A stretch of 64,000 nt of DNA from an uncultured Roseobacter sp. (GTDB taxonomy: Bacteria; Pseudomonadota; Alphaproteobacteria; Rhodobacterales; Rhodobacteraceae), in the NCBI RefSeq assembly GCF_947492555.1, contig NZ_CANLNE010000001.1, positions 992,001 to 1,056,000 of the forward strand, written 5' to 3'. Below, in pieces: positions 56,390 to 64,000 of the stretch. The translations under genes and the position numbers were made by a program. Within the stretch, counting starts at the first letter, position 1. Every line of letters begins with the position of its first letter. The notes under the pieces were generated by a model, which searched no databases, had not been told where the DNA came from, and saw nothing but the letters and a program-made list of their open reading frames with translations.

Positions 56390-57316
56390 TCAGACCTCCA
56401 GACACCAGCGCAGAATGGCTTTCTGTGCGTGCAGACGATTTTCGGCCTCATCAAAGATGACCGAATGCGGCCCGTCCATCACCTCGGACGTCGCCTCGTC
56501 ATCGCGATGGGCAGGCAGGCAATGCATGAACAGTGCGTCGGGCTTGGCCTTGGACATCAAGGCTTCGTCAACGCGGTAGGGGCGCAGCTGATTGTGCCGA
56601 CGTTCCCGCGCGGACTGCGCATCGTGCATCGACACCCAGGTATCCGTTACCACCAGATCCGCGCCCGCCACAGCCTTGTCGGGGTCCCGTTCGATCTCCA
56701 CTTTCGACCCTTTGGCCCTTGCCAGATCGACAAACTCCTGCTCGGGGTCCAGGGTCGGCGGGCCGGTGAAGGTCAGATCGAAACCGAACTGCCCCGCCGC
56801 ATGCAAGAACGACGCGCAGACGTTGTTCCCATCGCCGGACCAGACCACCTTCTTGCCCTTGATCGGGCCGCGATGCTCTTCAAAGGTCAGTACATCCGCC
56901 ATGATCTGGCAGGGGTGCGTCCGGTTGGTAAGACCATTGATCACCGGCACGGTGGCAAACTCCGCCATCTCGGTCAGCACCGCCTCGTCAAAGGTCCGGA
57001 TCATGATCAGATCCACATAGCGGCTGAGCACGCGCGCGGTGTCTGCGATGGTCTCACCGTGTCCCAGCTGCATGTCCGAGCCGGACAGCACCATGGTCTG
57101 CCCGCCCATCTGGCGCACACCAACATCGAATGAGACACGCGTCCGGGTCGACGGTTTTTCGAAGATCAGCGCAACCATGCGATCCTTGAGCGCCGGATCG
57201 TCGTCCAGCGCACCGCGTGAACGGCCCGAGCGGGCTGTCTTCATGGTCGACGCGCTGTTGATGATCTGCCGTAAATCCGATGGATCGGTCAGGTGAATAT
57301 CGAGAAAATGGTTCAT
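56390..57316 (-). CDS. argF: Ornithine carbamoyltransferase
   Basis: A 308-residue arginine biosynthesis enzyme making citrulline from ornithine and carbamoyl phosphate. Carbamoyl-phosphate motif [24 protein letters not shown], ornithine motif DTWVSM and [11 protein letters not shown] are all present. It lies 73 bases after argD in the same direction, so argD-argF is probably one operon. Confidence 0.97.
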   Translation of the reverse strand: MNHFLDIHLTDPSDLRQIINSASTMKTARSGRSRGALDDDPALKDRMVALIFEKPSTRTRVSFDVGVRQMGGQTMVLSGSDMQLGHGETIADTARVLSRYVDLIMIRTFDEAVLTEMAEFATVPVINGLTNRTHPCQIMADVLTFEEHRGPIKGKKVVWSGDGNNVCASFLHAAGQFGFDLTFTGPPTLDPEQEFVDLARAKGSKVEIERDPDKAVAGADLVVTDTWVSMHDAQSARERRHNQLRPYRVDEALMSKAKPDALFMHCLPAHRDDEATSEVMDGPHSVIFDEAENRLHAQKAILRWCLEV

Positions 57317-57389
57317 AGTTTGTCGTTTCGTCTTTGAATTTAAATTGTGCCGATCCCTGACCGACGCAAGGTCCCGGCCTTAAGGAACG

Positions 57390-58565
57390 TTAGGCCGCTG
57401 ACAGCGCCACTGCAGCGGCGTCCAGACGGTCAATCGCCTGCGCGATCTCCTCGTCTTCGATCGTCAGCGGTGGCAAAAGACGGATCACATTGTCCGCCGC
57501 CGGAACGGTCAGCACCAGTTGATCGTAGCCCGCCTTGACCACATCGACATTCGCAGCCTTGCATTTGAGCCCCAGCATCAGGCCCGATCCACGCACGCTT
57601 TCGAACACATCGGGATGTGTCGCGGTCAGGCCCTCCAGCTTTTGCCGCAAAAGCCCGGCCTTGCGGTTCACGCTGTCCAGAAACGCGGGGTCCGTCACGT
57701 GATCCATCACCGCGGACCCAACTGCACAACCCAAAGGGTTGCCGCCGTAGGTCGAGCCGTGGGTGCCCAACGTCATACCGCGCGCCGCCTCTTCGGTCGC
57801 CAGCACCGCACCGAGGGGAAACCCGCCGCCAATGCCCTTGGCTACCATCATGATATCCGGCGTGATCCCGGACCATTCATGCGCAAAGAGCTTGCCGGTT
57901 CGGCCGACACCGCATTGCACCTCATCCAGGATCAGCAGGATACCCTTTTCATCACAAAGATCGCGCAGTCCCTTGAGGCATTGATCGGGCACAGGGCGGA
58001 TGCCACCTTCGCCCTGAACGGGCTCCAGCAGAATGGCTGCTGTCGTGTCGCTGATCGCCTCCGTCAGCGCATCGTGATCGCCGAACTCCAGATGCACAAA
58101 CCCCGGTAACAGCGGACCGAAACCCTTGGTCATCTTCTCAGAGCCTGCCGCGGCAATGCCTGCCGATGACCGACCGTGGAATGAGCCGGCGAAGGCGATG
58201 ATATCGGTCTTGTCGGGCTGATCTTTTTCGTACCAGTACTTGCGCGCCATCTTCACGGCCAGTTCGCAGGCTTCCGTGCCGGAGTTGGTGAAAAACACCG
58301 TGTCGGCAAAGCTGTGCGCGGTCAGTTTATCCGCCAGTTCCTGCTGTTTCGGGATCTGATAGAGGTTGGAGGTGTGCCAAAGCGCCCCGGCCTGTTCTGT
58401 CAATGCGGCCACGAGGGCGGGATGTGCATGCCCCAGCGCGTTGACCGCAATGCCAGCACCCAGATCCAGAAAACGTCGCCCATCCGCCTCGATCAACCAG
58501 CTGCCATCGCCTTTGACAAAGCTGAGCGGAGCACGGGCATAGGTGGGCAAAAGGGTCGGGATCAT
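57390..58565 (-). CDS. argD: Acetylornithine aminotransferase (argD-type)
   Basis: A 391-residue PLP-dependent class III aminotransferase. GTEACELAVKMAR binds the cofactor phosphate, LILDEVQCGVGRTG holds the PLP aspartate and MMVAKGIGGGFPLGA the Schiff-base lysine. The start at 58565 (MIPTLLPTYARAPL) has AAGGA upstream. With argF downstream, a role in arginine biosynthesis is well supported; succinyldiaminopimelate may also be accepted, as is known for this family. Confidence 0.93.
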   Translation of the reverse strand: MIPTLLPTYARAPLSFVKGDGSWLIEADGRRFLDLGAGIAVNALGHAHPALVAALTEQAGALWHTSNLYQIPKQQELADKLTAHSFADTVFFTNSGTEACELAVKMARKYWYEKDQPDKTDIIAFAGSFHGRSSAGIAAAGSEKMTKGFGPLLPGFVHLEFGDHDALTEAISDTTAAILLEPVQGEGGIRPVPDQCLKGLRDLCDEKGILLILDEVQCGVGRTGKLFAHEWSGITPDIMMVAKGIGGGFPLGAVLATEEAARGMTLGTHGSTYGGNPLGCAVGSAVMDHVTDPAFLDSVNRKAGLLRQKLEGLTATHPDVFESVRGSGLMLGLKCKAANVDVVKAGYDQLVLTVPAADNVIRLLPPLTIEDEEIAQAIDRLDAAAVALSAA

Positions 58566-58820
58566 CGGATCATCCTTTTCAGGGGTCTGTAGCAAGAACA
58601 CAACACGTGCATGAGCCAAACAGACAGGTCAACATTTTAAGTGAGAAGTGGAGGAATGTGCCGGGCGCACAAGATCATGGCAGCGGGATTATGCGGCTGC
58701 GCGTCGTCGGTTCATTTTCAACATTAACGTGATCATGGCAAACGGCTACCGTATTCCGGCAGATTTGCAAAGCCCTTTTCATGCTTGATGCCCGTGCGGT
58801 TCGGGCGCATAGCAGCCAGA

Positions 58821-59708
58821 ATGTTCCTGCCGAAAAAGCATAATCCCGGGCTTGCCGTCTTGCTGATGATCGTGGCGACGGCCTTCATTGCCGCTACCAC
58901 CCTTTTTGCCAAGGCGCTTGGGGGTGATACCCTTGGTCCGCCGCTGCACCCGTTCCAGATCAGCCATGGGCGTTTTGTCTTTGCGTTCATCGCTATCGCG
59001 TCGGCGGTCGCGGCGACGCGGCCTCAATTGACGCGCCCTCATTGGGGTCTGCATTTTGCCCGCACGTTCTTTGGGTGGGGCGGCGTCACGCTGATGTTCG
59101 CCTCCGTCGCCTTCATCCCGCTGGCTGATGCCACGGCCATCGTGTTTCTCAACCCGGTTTTCGGGATGATCCTGGCCATCCCGCTTCTGGGGGAAAAAGT
59201 CGGGCGCATCCGCTGGAGCGCGGCTGCTATTGCGTTGGCCGGGGCAATGCTTCTGCTGCGCCCGACACCTGAGAGTTTTCAGGTTGCGAGCCTTCTGGCG
59301 CTTTCGGCCGCAGTGATCATGGGGGTGGAGATCATCTTCATCAAAAAGCTTTCCGGGCGCGAAGCACCGATCCAGGTTCTGCTGATCAACAACTTCCTCG
59401 GTGTCCTCATCGCCTCGGTTGCCGTTTTGGCGGTCTGGCAGATGCCGACGGCGGCTCAATGGGCTGTTCTGATCGCCTTGGGCATTTGCATGGCTTTGGC
59501 ACAGGCCTGTTTCGTCAATGCAATGGCCCGCGCCGATGCAAGTTTCGTGGCGCCTTTCAGCTATGGAACGCTGATCTTTGCCACGCTCTATGACATTGCG
59601 TTTTTTGCCCAGATCCCCGATTGGATCACGCTAACGGGCGCAGGCATCATTCTGTCGGGCGGGCTCTTGTTGGCATGGCGCGAGGCGCGGCTGCGTCAAT
59701 TGCCATAG
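58821..59708 (+). CDS. DMT-superfamily EamA-type transporter
   Basis: About 295 residues with ten hydrophobic segments arranged as two EamA repeats (first GRFVFAFIAIASAVA onward, second FVAPFSYGTLIFATLYD). Family members export metabolites or amino acids. Starts at 58821 (MFLPKKHNPGLAV) and 58788 are both possible; neither has a strong ribosome binding site. It is divergent from argD by about 255 bases. Confidence 0.85.
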   Translation: MFLPKKHNPGLAVLLMIVATAFIAATTLFAKALGGDTLGPPLHPFQISHGRFVFAFIAIASAVAATRPQLTRPHWGLHFARTFFGWGGVTLMFASVAFIPLADATAIVFLNPVFGMILAIPLLGEKVGRIRWSAAAIALAGAMLLLRPTPESFQVASLLALSAAVIMGVEIIFIKKLSGREAPIQVLLINNFLGVLIASVAVLAVWQMPTAAQWAVLIALGICMALAQACFVNAMARADASFVAPFSYGTLIFATLYDIAFFAQIPDWITLTGAGIILSGGLLLAWREARLRQLP

Positions 59709-59786
59709 ATTGCGGCCCAAGTGACGCGCGTTCACCGCTTGTAACTCCGTCCCGAGTGACTAAAATAGGGCGATATCGATACTGAC

Positions 59787-59816
59787 AAAGCGGTCCGCAG
59801 CCAGCAGGACCGCTTT
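59787..59816 (+). promoter_or_regulatory. Strong hairpin in the gcrA leader
   Basis: AAAGCGGTCC (59787-59796) pairs perfectly with GGACCGCTTT (59807-59816) around a ten-base loop, followed by TAAATT. It ends 18 bases before the gcrA ATG and looks like a terminator or attenuator. It could also end the transporter transcript from upstream. Confidence 0.6.
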
Positions 59817-59834
59817 TAAATTAGGGAATGGCTG

Positions 59835-60404
59835 ATGTCGTGGACTGACGAACGCGTGGAAATGCTCAAGAAGATGTGGGGCGAGGGTCAATCCGCAAGC
59901 CAGATCGCCAAAGAGCTTGGCGGCGTGACCCGCAATGCCGTGATCGGCAAAGTGCATCGTCTGGGTCTGTCGAACCGCGCCACCGCGTCCGCCACGGCCA
60001 AGCAGGAACCCAAGGCCAAACCGGCCCCAAAGGCCGAAGCCAAACCCAAACCGGTCCCCAAAGCCGCCGAGCCTGCCGCGAAGGTAGAGGCCGAACCCGC
60101 GGCCCCCAAGCCGCTGCCCGCACGCAGGCAGATCATTCCGGCGGGTCAGCCCCTGCCCCCGCAGCCCTCGGCGAACGAAATCAGTCCCGAAGCGCTGGCC
60201 AAGGTGTCCGAAATTGAGAAGAAGGCCAAGAAGCTCTCCTTGATGGAACTGACTGAACGGACATGCAAATGGCCCGTGGGGGATCCGGCAACGGACGATT
60301 TCTGGTTCTGCGGCCTGCCCGTGCAGCAGGGCAAGCCCTATTGCGAAGCACATGTCGGCGTTGCCTTTCAGCCCATGTCTTCGCGGCGTGATCGCCGCCG
60401 TTGA
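59835..60404 (+). CDS. gcrA: Cell-cycle regulator GcrA
   Basis: A 189-residue alphaproteobacterial regulator. The N-terminal DNA-binding domain reads MSWTDERVEMLKKMWGEG and ASQIAKELGGVTRNAVIGKV; a Lys/Pro/Ala-rich linker (about 55-100) follows; the C-terminal part has CKWPVGDP and FCGLPVQQGKPYCEAH. GcrA binds sigma70 and methylated GANTC promoters to control S-phase genes. A stable hairpin precedes the ribosome binding site AGGGAATGG. Confidence 0.96.
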   Translation: MSWTDERVEMLKKMWGEGQSASQIAKELGGVTRNAVIGKVHRLGLSNRATASATAKQEPKAKPAPKAEAKPKPVPKAAEPAAKVEAEPAAPKPLPARRQIIPAGQPLPPQPSANEISPEALAKVSEIEKKAKKLSLMELTERTCKWPVGDPATDDFWFCGLPVQQGKPYCEAHVGVAFQPMSSRRDRRR

Positions 60405-60517
60405 TCCGTCCCGCCCGCACCGGCGCGTCTTGAAACACTTCGAACACAATGGTGAATTGCGCTCGCCTCGGCATCGTTTATGACGATGCGGTGAAGTGAC
60501 AGGCGGGAGAGCGGCAC

Positions 60518-62140
60518 GTGGCCACATCAACAACGATCAGAGCGGCAGATGCCTTGGCGCGCCGTCTTTATGCCGAAGGGTGCCGCTACGCGTTTGGCAT
60601 GCCAGGGGGCGAAGTCCTGACACTGGTTGATGCGCTTGAAGATGCGGGCATCCGTTTTATCTTGGCCAAGCATGAAAACGCGGCGGCCTTCATGGCCGAA
60701 GGTGCCTATCACCGTACGGGCGCGCCGGGCATTCTGGTGGCCACCGTTGGCCCCGGTGCCCTGAACGGCGTAAACGCCGTGGCCAACGCGCATCAGGACC
60801 GTGTGCCCATGATCGTGCTGGCCGGGGCCGTCGATGCGGACGAAGCCCAGACCTACACGCACCAGGTGCTCGATCAGCAGGCCGTGTTTCGCCCCATCAC
60901 CAAGGCCACGTTTTCGCTGGTGCCCGGTGCCGCCCATGTGATCGCGGATAAGGCCGTGGCCATGGCCACCGAAGGCCGCCCCGGCCCGGTTCATATCGAC
61001 GTGCCGATCTCTGTCGCGGATGCGCAGGTTCCTGCAAAAGCCCCGCCCCCGCGCGCCAAGGCCTCTGCCACTGCGCCCTCGGGCGACGATCTGGAAACTG
61101 CGCGCGCGTGGCTGCAAAGCGCCGAACGCCCCGTCATGATCCTGGGGCTGGATGCGATGGTCGAAAACGCCGGCGCAGAGGTCACCGCCTTTGCTGAACG
61201 CTTTGGCGTGCCGGTGATCACCACCTACAAGGCCAAGGGGTTGCTGGCAGAAGATCACGCACTGGCCCTTGGCGGTGCCGGGTTGTCGCCGCTGGCGGAC
61301 CGCCACCTGCTCCCGTTCATCGAAAGCGCCGATCTGGTCCTCTGTGTCGGCTACGATCCGATCGAAATGCGGGTGGGCTGGCGCGACATCTGGGACCCCA
61401 CTGACCAGCGGATCATCGATATCACCGCCGAACCCAATCATCACTACATGCATCAATCGAGCCTCAATTTCATCGCCAACTGCGCCGCCAGCCTTGAGGC
61501 GTTGTCAGACGGTGTGACGCCGCAGACGACATGGAAGGGTGGCGAGATTGCCGCCATCAAAGCCGCGCTGTCGCAAGCCTTTCCCACGGATGAAGACTGG
61601 GGTCCCGCCGCCATCATGGACACCTGCCGCAAGGTACTGCCGCGCGAGACACTGGCGACGGTGGACAGCGGCGCGCACCGAATCCTGCTCAGCCAGATGT
61701 GGGAATGCCACGAGGCGCGCGGGCTGACCCAATCCACCGCCCTCTGCACCATGGGCTGCGCCATTCCGCTGGCCATGGGCGCCAAGCTCGCGGACCCTGA
61801 CAGGCCTGTGGTCGGCTTTTGCGGGGATGCCGGTTTCCTGATGGTGGCAGGCGAGCTTTCCACCGCCGCCGAACTGGGGCTGAAACCGATCATCGTGGTT
61901 TTTGTGGACGCCTCGCTGTCCCTGATCGAGTTGAAACAACGCTCACGCCAGATGAAAAACCGCGGTGTCGATTTTGCCAAACATGATTTCGCGGCCATGG
62001 GTCTGGCCTTTGGCGGCGCGGGCCATACCGTGACCACCCGCGCCGAACTGACCGAAGCCCTACACACCGCGATGACAGCTGACACCTTCACCGTGATCGC
62101 TGCCGTGATCGACCGTGGAGCCTACGATGGCCGTATCTGA
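60518..62140 (+). CDS. Thiamine pyrophosphate-dependent enzyme (acetolactate synthase-like)
   Basis: A 540-residue TPP enzyme with all three domains of the acetolactate synthase family. The cofactor-activating Glu is in AKHENAAAFMAEG, and the TPP/Mg motif is CGDAGFLMVAGE…VVFVDASL, which deviates from the standard GDG…NN (Ala for the second Gly, Asp for Asn). The start is a GTG with GGGAG upstream. The next gene, a CoA-transferase, starts within its last 14 bases, so a 2-oxoacid or acyl-CoA decarboxylase/lyase is a fair guess; oxalyl-CoA decarboxylase is not specifically supported. Confidence 0.85.
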   Translation: MATSTTIRAADALARRLYAEGCRYAFGMPGGEVLTLVDALEDAGIRFILAKHENAAAFMAEGAYHRTGAPGILVATVGPGALNGVNAVANAHQDRVPMIVLAGAVDADEAQTYTHQVLDQQAVFRPITKATFSLVPGAAHVIADKAVAMATEGRPGPVHIDVPISVADAQVPAKAPPPRAKASATAPSGDDLETARAWLQSAERPVMILGLDAMVENAGAEVTAFAERFGVPVITTYKAKGLLAEDHALALGGAGLSPLADRHLLPFIESADLVLCVGYDPIEMRVGWRDIWDPTDQRIIDITAEPNHHYMHQSSLNFIANCAASLEALSDGVTPQTTWKGGEIAAIKAALSQAFPTDEDWGPAAIMDTCRKVLPRETLATVDSGAHRILLSQMWECHEARGLTQSTALCTMGCAIPLAMGAKLADPDRPVVGFCGDAGFLMVAGELSTAAELGLKPIIVVFVDASLSLIELKQRSRQMKNRGVDFAKHDFAAMGLAFGGAGHTVTTRAELTEALHTAMTADTFTVIAAVIDRGAYDGRI

Positions 62141-63332
62141 CGCTCCCATGGCGCTCGACGGTCTGGTCGTGCTGGACCTCAGCCGCATTCTCGCCGGGCC
62201 GACCGCCACACAGATGCTGGGCGATCTCGGCGCGACCGTGATCAAGGTCGAGAACCCCAAGAGCAACGGGGATGACACCCGCAGTTGGGGCCCGAACTAC
62301 GCCAAGGACGCTGCGGGCAACCCGACCGATCTGTCGGCTTACTTCATGGCCGCCAACCGCAACAAGCTGTCGATCTCCGTCGATCTGTCGAGCGATGAAG
62401 GCCAGCACACTGTGCGCCAGCTGGCAGCGCGGGCGGACATCGTGGTTGAAAACTACAAACCCGGCGGTCTGGAGAAATATGGGCTGGATCACGCGACCCT
62501 TCTGAAGGCCCATCCCGGCCTTGTCTATTGCTCGATTTCCGGATTTGGCCAGACCGGCCCCAACAGCGCACAGCCGGGATATGATCTTATGGCCCAAGGC
62601 TATGGCGGGATCATGTCCCTGACCGGTGCCCCGGACGGCCCGCCGATGAAAGTGGGCGTGGGCATTGCCGACGTGATGTGCGGGATGTACGCGACCATCG
62701 GCATTCTGGCCGCCCTACGCCACCGCGACAGGACCGGCGAGGGTCAGCACATTGATCTGGCGCTGGTCGATGCGCAAATGGCCTGGCTGATCAACGAAGG
62801 CACCAATTTCCTGACCTCCGGTAAACTGCCGGAGCGGCGCGGCAATGCGCACCCGAACATCGTGCCCTACGATGCCTTTCCCTGCGCTGACGGGCACGTG
62901 TTGTTAGCCGTCGGCAACGATGCCCAGTTTGCGCGGTTCTGCGATGCCTTCGGTATGTCCGCCCTTGCAGAAGACCCTGCCTATGCCACGAACCTTGCCC
63001 GGATCGAAAACCGCGTGGCGTTGACCGCAAAGATCACGGCAGCGCTGGCCGATTTACCGCGCAAAGACGTCCTGGCCCGCTGCCACGCCGTAAAGGTGCC
63101 CGCAGGCCCCATCCACACCGTGGCCGAAGCGCTGAACTCCGACCAGGCCAAGGCGCGCGATACCGTCGTGCAGGTCCAAGCCGCGGACACCGCGGGTGAC
63201 GCCGTTGCCCTTTTGGGCAATCCCCTGAAGTTCTCCCGCACACCAGTCACGTACCGGCACGCGCCGCCGCGCTTTGGGCAAGACACCCAGACCGTGCTTC
63301 GCGCCTTTGAAATCAAGCCCAAGGCGGACTGA
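62127..63332 (+). CDS. CaiB/BaiF-family (class III) CoA-transferase
   Basis: A 401-residue enzyme moving CoA between carboxylic acids. The N-terminal LDLSRILAGPTATQMLGDLG and ATVIKVENPKSNGDDTRSWG, the substrate loop, and the catalytic Asp in GVGIADVMCGMYATIGI are present. I start at ATG 62127 with GGAG six bases upstream. It overlaps the TPP enzyme by 14 bases, so the two probably act in sequence on one carboxylic acid. Confidence 0.9.
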   Translation: MAVSDAPMALDGLVVLDLSRILAGPTATQMLGDLGATVIKVENPKSNGDDTRSWGPNYAKDAAGNPTDLSAYFMAANRNKLSISVDLSSDEGQHTVRQLAARADIVVENYKPGGLEKYGLDHATLLKAHPGLVYCSISGFGQTGPNSAQPGYDLMAQGYGGIMSLTGAPDGPPMKVGVGIADVMCGMYATIGILAALRHRDRTGEGQHIDLALVDAQMAWLINEGTNFLTSGKLPERRGNAHPNIVPYDAFPCADGHVLLAVGNDAQFARFCDAFGMSALAEDPAYATNLARIENRVALTAKITAALADLPRKDVLARCHAVKVPAGPIHTVAEALNSDQAKARDTVVQVQAADTAGDAVALLGNPLKFSRTPVTYRHAPPRFGQDTQTVLRAFEIKPKAD

Positions 63333-63506
63333 AACACACCCGCGATATCGGCTTCATTTCGCCTGTATTCCGGGCTTATTCCTGAAACATTGGCGGAAAT
63401 CTAACACGCGGCTTCACGTTGGCGTGTACCGGCTGGCCGGAACCTTCGCGCGTGGCGTTATTGAGGTAAAGAATTGTTCTGTTCCGAGAATAAAGGCGCG
63501 ATCCTG

Positions 63507-64000
63507 ATGATGTATGATATCTGTAACAGCCCCGTTTCGCTTTCCACGCAAAAGGCGCTGGAGCACTGGAATGGCATGGTACGGGCGTTTCTGGCCCATA
63601 GTACCGCAACGCCAATCCATTTGGGTGCCGTGCTCACGAGCCATCCGGATTTCGCCATGGGCCACGCAGCACGCGGATTGTTCTCCCTGATGCTGGGACG
63701 TGCGGAGTTAACGAAAACGGCGCAAGAGGCGGCAATAGCTGCCCATCTGGCCTGCGCGAACACAACCCCAAGCTTTCGCGAGGCCGCCTGGACACGCGCC
63801 CTGGATCACTGGCTCGACGGGCACCCCACCAAGGCTGTCGCCGCAATGGAAGGCGTCTTGACCCGGCACCCCGAAGATACGCTAACAGCCAAGGTCAGCC
63901 ACGCCATTCGCTTCATTCTCGGGGATGCCACCGGCATGCGCGCCTCCATCGAACGGGTGCTGGAGGCGCATGGCCCCGATCATGCCTGTCGCGGGTTTGC
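63507..64000 (+). CDS. TTC38-like tetratricopeptide protein, 3' end outside window
   Basis: The first 164 residues of a longer protein. It shows the TTC38 layout: FLAHSTATPIHLGAVLTSHP near the start, PDFAMGHAARGLFSLMLG, then helical repeats with LDHWLDGHPTKAVAAMEGVL and DTLTAKVSHAIRFILGD. The repeats probably mediate protein binding; function in bacteria is unknown to me. The start is the double ATG at 63507/63510. Confidence 0.75.
   Translation, partial: MMYDICNSPVSLSTQKALEHWNGMVRAFLAHSTATPIHLGAVLTSHPDFAMGHAARGLFSLMLGRAELTKTAQEAAIAAHLACANTTPSFREAAWTRALDHWLDGHPTKAVAAMEGVLTRHPEDTLTAKVSHAIRFILGDATGMRASIERVLEAHGPDHACRGF

Overview
The window looks like a chromosome segment of an alphaproteobacterium of the order Rhodobacterales (Roseobacter group). 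Support: a GcrA-type cell-cycle regulator, an infA-maf-RNase G-yacG cluster, a DUF1127 mini-protein beside a LysR gene, an ATP-grasp/alpha-E/transglutaminase/Anbu cluster, and GC-rich core genes (judged by eye). No rRNA and no CRISPR array were seen; there is one tRNA gene, tRNA-Phe(GAA).

Layout. 1-824: the 3' part of an ArgE-like M20 amidohydrolase, then a gene-poor stretch with a palindromic repeat. 1.5-10.4 kb: a LacI regulator divergent from a sugar-acid operon (ribose-type ABC importer, SMP-30 lactonase, LtnD-like dehydrogenase, OtnK-like kinase, stump of OtnC). Two perfect 16-bp operators overlap and follow its promoter. 10.7-16.3 kb: an ABC-F ATPase, a DUF1127 protein, a LysR regulator and a membrane-bound alpha/beta-hydrolase-like protein. 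16.6-24.3 kb: a tightly overlapping seven-gene minus-strand operon (TIGR04076-type protein, aldo/keto reductase, LivGFHM-type transporter, binding protein), divergent from an aldo/keto reductase-RidA fusion.

24.4-42.0 kb is accessory DNA attached to tRNA-Phe. A 46-bp direct repeat of the tRNA 3' half (26569-26614 and 41927-41972) brackets a 15.4-kb island. Paired GATACCC motifs lie at an identical distance from both repeat copies, which suggests two related elements inserted in tandem; the left one is decayed (integrase stump, frameshifted BMT5/DUF2431-like methyltransferase, AlkB-like dioxygenase). The intact island carries a DUF4102-type integrase, an AlpA-like regulator, a primase-polymerase/helicase, several small genes, a hairpin-rich non-coding segment and a 1742-residue Avs-like STAND NTPase with an N-terminal Cap4-like nuclease domain. 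The best candidate for an undescribed system is its first operon: a 4-TM protein, an unknown soluble protein, and a GroEL homologue with about 116 extra residues inserted in its apical domain. All three genes overlap.

42.3-64 kb is core chromosome: the Anbu cluster, the infA-maf-RNase G-yacG cluster, a nitrilase-family/LysR pair, sirtuin cobB, rpmB, meaB, hrpB, an acetyltransferase, a Nudix hydrolase, argF-argD, a DMT transporter, gcrA with a hairpin leader, a TPP enzyme coupled to a CoA-transferase, and the start of a TTC38-like protein.
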